The notes beneath the pieces are model-generated. The model was not told where the DNA came from and did no database searches. It was given only the letters and a program-made list of their open reading frames with translations. A program made the translations under genes and the position numbers. Below are positions 59,961 to 64,000 of a stretch of 64,000 nucleotides of DNA, piece after piece (position 1 is the stretch's first letter; the number at the start of each line of letters is the position of its first letter). Source of the stretch: an uncultured Piscirickettsiaceae bacterium (GTDB lineage: Bacteria; Pseudomonadota; Gammaproteobacteria; Methylococcales; Cycloclasticaceae). The DNA is taken from assembly GCA_913061075.1 (NCBI GenBank), contig CAJXSK010000001.1, positions 302,847 to 366,846 on the forward strand, written 5' to 3'.

Positions 59961-60314
59961 ATGTCCATCGTTATGTATGGCATCAAAAACTGCGACACCA
60001 TTAAGAAGGCCAAGAAATGGCTGGAGGCTAATGGTGTCGAGTTTACTTTCCACGATTACCGACAAGTTGGTTTAACGGACGAGTTATTAACGTCACTTGA
60101 ATCATCATTAGGCTGGGAAGCGATGCTGAACAAACGTGGCACAACGTGGCGTAAACTGCCCGAAGAAACAAAAGATAGCATCAATAAAGAACACGCCATG
60201 AGCATTATGCTTGAAAACCCAGCGATTATAAAACGCCCTATTCTCGACACTGGAAAGTCTCTTGAATTGGGCTTTTCTGATACGTCTTACCAGCAACTAT
60301 TCACAGCGTCATGA
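59961..60314 (+). CDS. ArsC/Spx-family protein (YffB-like)
   Basis: 117 residues, thioredoxin-fold ArsC family. It has one N-terminal Cys in [17 protein letters not shown] and the conserved IKRPILDTG stretch. Arsenate reduction is unlikely. The same gene sits before dapE in many Gammaproteobacteria (yffB in E. coli), with unclear role. Overlaps dapE by 4 nt. Confidence 0.88.
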   Translation: MSIVMYGIKNCDTIKKAKKWLEANGVEFTFHDYRQVGLTDELLTSLESSLGWEAMLNKRGTTWRKLPEETKDSINKEHAMSIMLENPAIIKRPILDTGKSLELGFSDTSYQQLFTAS

Positions 60315-61438
60315 GCGAAACTCTCGAGTTAACCAAAGCACTCCTTAAAAAAGCCTCACTTACGCCTGACGATGCGGGCTGTATGGATTTAATGGCCGAA
60401 TATCTGCAACAACGTGGTTTTGTTATTGAATGGATGAATGTTGGCGATACGAAGAACATGTGGGCACGTCGTGGCACAAGTTCGCCTATTTTCGCCTTTG
60501 CCGGTCATACCGATGTTGTACCCACAGGGCCGCTTGAAGAATGGGACACGCCCCCGTTTGAACCTACCATTAAAAACGGCTTAATCTACGCCCGTGGCGC
60601 AGCGGATATGAAAGGCAGCCTAGCCGCCATGATGACCGCTTGCGATGGCTTTATCGCTGAGCACACTAATCATGACGGCTCTATTGCCTTTCTAATCACC
60701 AGCGATGAAGAAGGCCCTGCTACCAATGGCACAGTAAAAGTCATGGAAGCACTCAATGCCCGTGGCGAAAAAATTGATTATTGCATCGTCGGTGAACCGT
60801 CTAGTCATAAAAACTTTGGCGATATGGTGCGTGTGGGTCGCCGTGGCTCTATCAATGGTTACTTAACGCTAATCGGCAAACAAGGCCACGTCGCTTACCC
60901 AGAATTAGTTGAAAACCCTATTCATGCATTAGCGCCTATTCTTTCAGGCTTAACCGCTGAAATTTGGGATGAAGGCAATGAATACTTCCCCCCTACCAGC
61001 TTTCAGATTTCCAACATTAACTCAGGTACTGGCGCAACCAATGTTGTTCCTGGCTCATTAGAACTTATATTTAATCTACGTTTTTCAAGTGAACTCACGC
61101 CAGAAACAATTAAAAGCCGCATCACACACATCATCGATCAGCAATCCGATAATTATGAACTCGTTTGGAATCTCTCTGGACTACCTTTTATTACAGAACG
61201 CGGTGAACTGACAAGCGCGGTTAAAAAAGCTATTATGGATGTCACTGGTCTTCAAACCGAATTATCAACAGGTGGCGGTACATCCGATGGTCGCTTTATC
61301 GCCCCCTATGGCGCACAGGTTATTGAACTGGGCCCTATCAACGACACTATTCACAAAATTAACGAATGCGTTAGCGTTGATGATTTAGACACGTTATCAG
61401 CAACCTACCAAAAAGTATTAGAAAACATTTTACTTTAA
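60311..61438 (+). CDS. dapE: Succinyl-diaminopimelate desuccinylase
   Basis: 375 residues, dizinc M20 peptidase family. Metal ligands are in [23 protein letters not shown] and [10 protein letters not shown], with the catalytic Glu in the last. Removes succinate to give LL-diaminopimelate. Fourth gene of the dapC-dapD-arsC-like-dapE run. Confidence 0.96.
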   Translation: MSETLELTKALLKKASLTPDDAGCMDLMAEYLQQRGFVIEWMNVGDTKNMWARRGTSSPIFAFAGHTDVVPTGPLEEWDTPPFEPTIKNGLIYARGAADMKGSLAAMMTACDGFIAEHTNHDGSIAFLITSDEEGPATNGTVKVMEALNARGEKIDYCIVGEPSSHKNFGDMVRVGRRGSINGYLTLIGKQGHVAYPELVENPIHALAPILSGLTAEIWDEGNEYFPPTSFQISNINSGTGATNVVPGSLELIFNLRFSSELTPETIKSRITHIIDQQSDNYELVWNLSGLPFITERGELTSAVKKAIMDVTGLQTELSTGGGTSDGRFIAPYGAQVIELGPINDTIHKINECVSVDDLDTLSATYQKVLENILL

Positions 61439-61466
61439 TTAGACTCTATAAGTTATTAGAACTACT

Positions 61467-62816
61467 ATGAAATATGATTACGATTTAATTTCAATTGGCG
61501 GCGGTAGTGGTGGTATTGCGGGCGCTAACAGAGCTGCTTCATACGGTGCGAAATGCGCTGTTGTAGAACAAGCTCGTTTAGGTGGTACCTGCGTTAATGT
61601 TGGCTGCGTTCCTAAAAAAGTTATGTGGTATGCCGCAACAACAGCAGACATTATTAATACAGCCAGTAACTATGGTTTCGATGCCACACTAAATGGCTTC
61701 AACTGGAACGAACTCAAACAAAAACGCGATGCCTATATTGAACGTTTAAATGGTATTTATGCCAACGGGTTAAGTAATAACAAAGTAGATAACATTGAAG
61801 GCGCCGCCTCATTTATCGACCAACACACCATACAAGTCGGTAACAAACAATACACGGCCGAACGCTTCCTGATCGCCACGGGTGGCAAACCCTCTATTCC
61901 ATCTATTCCTGGTGCTGAATACGGCATCACATCCGATGGTTTTTTTGAATTAGAACAACAACCTAAAAAAGTAGCCGTTATAGGCGCAGGGTTTATTGCC
62001 GTAGAACTCGCCGGTGTATTCCAAGCACTTGGCACGCAAATCAGCTTAGTCGTGCGTGGTAACCAAGCCCTTAGACAGTTTGACAACATGCTAGGTACAG
62101 AACTCGCTAAAGCCATGGCCCACCAAGGCATTGCTCTTGAAACACAATCATCACCTACTTCAATAGAAAAAAATGCCGACGGGAAATTAACTATCCACAC
62201 CAATAATGGCGCACTAGATGGCGAATTTGACGAAGTATTATGGGCAATAGGTAGATCTGCCAATACAGATGGCTTAAACCTACAAAATGCACAACTAGAA
62301 ACTAACGCGCGTGGTTTCATAGACACCGACGAATGGCAAAAAACAACGCAAGACAATATCTTTGCAGTAGGCGATGTCACCGGCAGAATCGCCCTCACCC
62401 CTGTTGCCATAGCCGCCGCAAGGCGACTAAGCGACCGGTTATTCAACGGCCAAATCGATAGAAAACTAGACTACAGCCTTGTTCCAAGCGTTATCTTCTC
62501 GCACCCACCCATAGGCACCATTGGTTTAACCGAACAACAAGCAAAAGATGCACATGGTGATGATGTAAAAATTTACACATCTACCTTCAACCCAATGACG
62601 CAAGCATTAACACCTAACAAACAACCCACTACCATGAAGTTAGTAACAGTTGGAACAGATGAAAAAGTAGTCGGTTGTCACCTCTTTGGTGAAAGTTCGG
62701 ATGAAATACTACAAGGCTTTGCTGTTGCCATCAAAATGGGTGCTACGAAGGAACAATTTGATGACACCGTGGCCATTCACCCAACCAATGCAGAAGAATT
62801 GGTGACGATGACATAA
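61467..62816 (+). CDS. gor: Glutathione-disulfide reductase
   Basis: 449 residues. N-terminal FAD site GGGSGGIAGANRA, redox motif GGTCVNVGCVPKK and C-terminal interface His in AIHPTNAEE. NADPH-binding GAGFIAVELAGV is followed by a VVRGNQALRQFD stretch rather than a typical NADPH Arg pair spacing, still within Gor range. Reduces GSSG; fits with the glyoxalase gene at 52 kb that uses glutathione. Confidence 0.92.
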   Translation: MKYDYDLISIGGGSGGIAGANRAASYGAKCAVVEQARLGGTCVNVGCVPKKVMWYAATTADIINTASNYGFDATLNGFNWNELKQKRDAYIERLNGIYANGLSNNKVDNIEGAASFIDQHTIQVGNKQYTAERFLIATGGKPSIPSIPGAEYGITSDGFFELEQQPKKVAVIGAGFIAVELAGVFQALGTQISLVVRGNQALRQFDNMLGTELAKAMAHQGIALETQSSPTSIEKNADGKLTIHTNNGALDGEFDEVLWAIGRSANTDGLNLQNAQLETNARGFIDTDEWQKTTQDNIFAVGDVTGRIALTPVAIAAARRLSDRLFNGQIDRKLDYSLVPSVIFSHPPIGTIGLTEQQAKDAHGDDVKIYTSTFNPMTQALTPNKQPTTMKLVTVGTDEKVVGCHLFGESSDEILQGFAVAIKMGATKEQFDDTVAIHPTNAEELVTMT

Positions 62817-62830
62817 AGCGCCCTATCAAT

Positions 62831-63808
62831 TTATATCGTTTTTAAAAGCTCACTCAACGGGCTTTTAACGCCATCAGCACCCTGCTTTAAAACATGTGTA
62901 TAAATCTCCGTTGTTTTAACATCAGCATGGCCTAGTTGCGATTGTACCGTACGAATATCAACGCCACTTTGTAGCAAATGCGTAGCGAATGAATGCCGCA
63001 GAGTGTGGGAGCTAATCGTCTTTGTTAAACCAGCTATTTTACCTGCTTGCTTAATCACCTTATTAACCATCGACTCATCCATATGATGCCGGCGTATTTT
63101 ATTGCTTTCTGGGTCAATACTTAACCGCACAGAAGCAAATAAGTACTGCCACCCCAATGTCTTATTCGCCCCATTATATTTTCTTTCAAGCGCATCTGGC
63201 AGCCAAACACCGGCATAATCAGGGTTCTTCAAATCATCATTCAACAATAACTCAATTCGCTTAATTTGCTGCTCTATGGCAGGCAACAACTCAACGGCCA
63301 ATGTGGTAAAACGGTGTTTAAAACCTTTACCATTCCAGATTCGAACCTGCTTCATACTTTTATCAACATCATTCACACGCAAGCGTACAAGCTCCATACG
63401 CCTCAAGCCAGAACCATATAACATACCAATCAATAATTTATATTGTTGCGGTACATGCTTAAGCAACAATGCCACTTCCTCTTGAGTTAAAACTACTGGT
63501 AATTTAGCTTGTCGCTTCGCACGCTTAAAATCCCCCATATTCTCAATAGGTTGCTCAAGAAACTTGTTATACAGATAAGCCAACGAATTTAAAGCGATTG
63601 CTTGAGTACTAGCAGAAACGTTTCGGTTAACCGCAAGGTGTGTTAAAAAGCGCTTGATATCAGATGAACTCAACTCAGAAGGGTGCTTTTTATCATTAAA
63701 ATTAATGTAAGCGCGAATCCAAGTAATATACGTTTTAATCGTTCTTTTACTGTAGCGCCGAGCCATCATAAAATCACTGATTTCATTTAAAAATGGAGAT
63801 TTGTACAT
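62831..63808 (-). CDS. intI: Integron integrase
   Basis: 325 residues, tyrosine recombinase. The SAM-like N-terminal domain is followed by the catalytic domain with GSGLRRMELVRLRV (first Arg), SHTLRHSFATHLLQSG (HxxR) and TTEIYTHVLKQG (Tyr nucleophile). The extra segment specific to IntI, LPDALERKYNGANKTLGWQY and IRRHHMDESMVNKV, is present; XerC/XerD lack it. It recombines attI and attC sites. No frameshift, so it looks active. The right side, upstream of its start, is where attI and cassettes are expected, mostly outside the window. Confidence 0.94.
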   Translation of the reverse strand: MYKSPFLNEISDFMMARRYSKRTIKTYITWIRAYINFNDKKHPSELSSSDIKRFLTHLAVNRNVSASTQAIALNSLAYLYNKFLEQPIENMGDFKRAKRQAKLPVVLTQEEVALLLKHVPQQYKLLIGMLYGSGLRRMELVRLRVNDVDKSMKQVRIWNGKGFKHRFTTLAVELLPAIEQQIKRIELLLNDDLKNPDYAGVWLPDALERKYNGANKTLGWQYLFASVRLSIDPESNKIRRHHMDESMVNKVIKQAGKIAGLTKTISSHTLRHSFATHLLQSGVDIRTVQSQLGHADVKTTEIYTHVLKQGADGVKSPLSELLKTI

Positions 63809-64000
63809 AATTCACCTATAAACTAAGAATCAACGTGTAATAATATGTAGGATTATATCCCACTTATTGAAATATAAAATTAACAAGGTATTAACAATAT
63901 GCATATATTACAGTTAGTTATGGTATATATACAAAAACAACATAAAAAACTATCGGGATTCCCGATAATACTGTTTTGTGGGATACAATCCCATAAAACA
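63809..64000. promoter_or_regulatory. Upstream region of intI with three palindromes
   Basis: AT-rich 192 nt that should hold the intI promoter and part of attI. It contains GTAGGATTATATCCCAC (63847-63863), the perfect palindrome TATCGGGATTCCCGATA (63951-63967) and a 29-nt near-perfect palindrome (63972-64000) whose core is GTGGGATACAATCCCAT (63978-63994). The first and third share the form GTRGGAT-N3-ATCCCAY. No GTTRRRY core was found, so the attI crossover may lie to the right. Confidence 0.55.

Noticed and set aside
61757..62446. 229-codon open frame antisense to gor
   Set aside because: Antisense to a clear glutathione reductase and rich in Ser and Ala with no family likeness; a shadow frame.
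62841..62870. Hairpin near the convergent ends of gor and intI as terminator
   Set aside because: Stem TTAAAAGCTC/GGGCTTTTAA exists but lies inside the 3' coding end of intI and has no T run in either direction.
63809..64000. LexA box upstream of intI
   Set aside because: No CTGT-N8-ACAG match on either strand; CTGT at 63971 is followed by ATAC at the needed spacing.
1..64000. tRNA, rRNA and CRISPR arrays
   Set aside because: No tRNA cloverleaf, rRNA segment or regularly spaced direct repeat was recognised by eye; a dedicated scan would be more sensitive.

Overview
The window reads as a chromosomal segment of a low-GC, marine-type gammaproteobacterium. Gene orders typical of Gammaproteobacteria (lepA-lepB-rnc-era-recO-pdxJ; truA-trpFBA-accD-folC-dedD-cvpA-purF-metZ; yceD-rpmF-fabHDG-acpP-fabF-pabBC-mltG-tmk-holB-pilZ-tatD) and the protein sequences suggest something like Cycloclasticus or Methylophaga in the Thiotrichales. 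That placement is inference from family memory, not a search. Most genes are single-copy housekeeping genes packed with short gaps or 4-17 nt overlaps.

Layout. 1-843: 3' part of a MucD/DegP periplasmic protease, closed by a terminator. 897-6951: lepA, lepB, a DUF4845 gene, rnc, era, recO, pdxJ. 6960-16456: truA, trpFBA, accD, folC, dedD, cvpA, purF, metZ. 16457-18564: accessory patch with a nested foldback block, a probably broken small membrane-protein gene and an IS3-family element. 18565-24598: MATE exporter, GDPD phosphodiesterase, class V aminotransferase, CPA1 antiporter, ispG, cold-shock protein. 24772-28853: mazG, whose 5' end is cut by a 3.2-kb Tn3-family element with 45-bp inverted repeats and an ATCAT target duplication. 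28853-36141: SpmAB-like membrane protein, then a lipid-acyl cluster (LpxL-type acyltransferase, fatty acyl-AMP ligase fused to an acyl carrier domain, Sfp-type phosphopantetheinyl transferase, and a divergent acyltransferase/alpha-beta hydrolase fusion). 36180-39924: mtaB, cysZ, a MinD/FlhG-like ATPase with a coiled-coil partner. 39921-51060: the fatty-acid/PABA/cell-division-support block read leftward, in which plsX is absent between rpmF and fabH. 51100-57810: maf, glyoxalase, HDOD, lytic transglycosylase, GGDEF, an ABC-2 exporter pair, thioredoxin-like and DUF2064 genes. 57904-62816: dapC-dapD-arsC-like-dapE-gor. 62831-64000: integron integrase IntI on the minus strand, with three palindromes upstream of it; any cassette array would begin to the right of the window.

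How the genes work together. The right-hand housekeeping block supplies fatty acids (FabH, FabD, FabG, AcpP, FabF), p-aminobenzoate for folate (PabB, PabC, with FolC at the left) and the last steps of lysine/peptidoglycan precursor synthesis (DapC, DapD, DapE). The lipid cluster around 30-36 kb has the parts needed to activate free fatty acids, load them on a dedicated carrier, and move them to an acceptor. This is the best candidate in the window for an undescribed pathway. The integron end is the second most interesting region.
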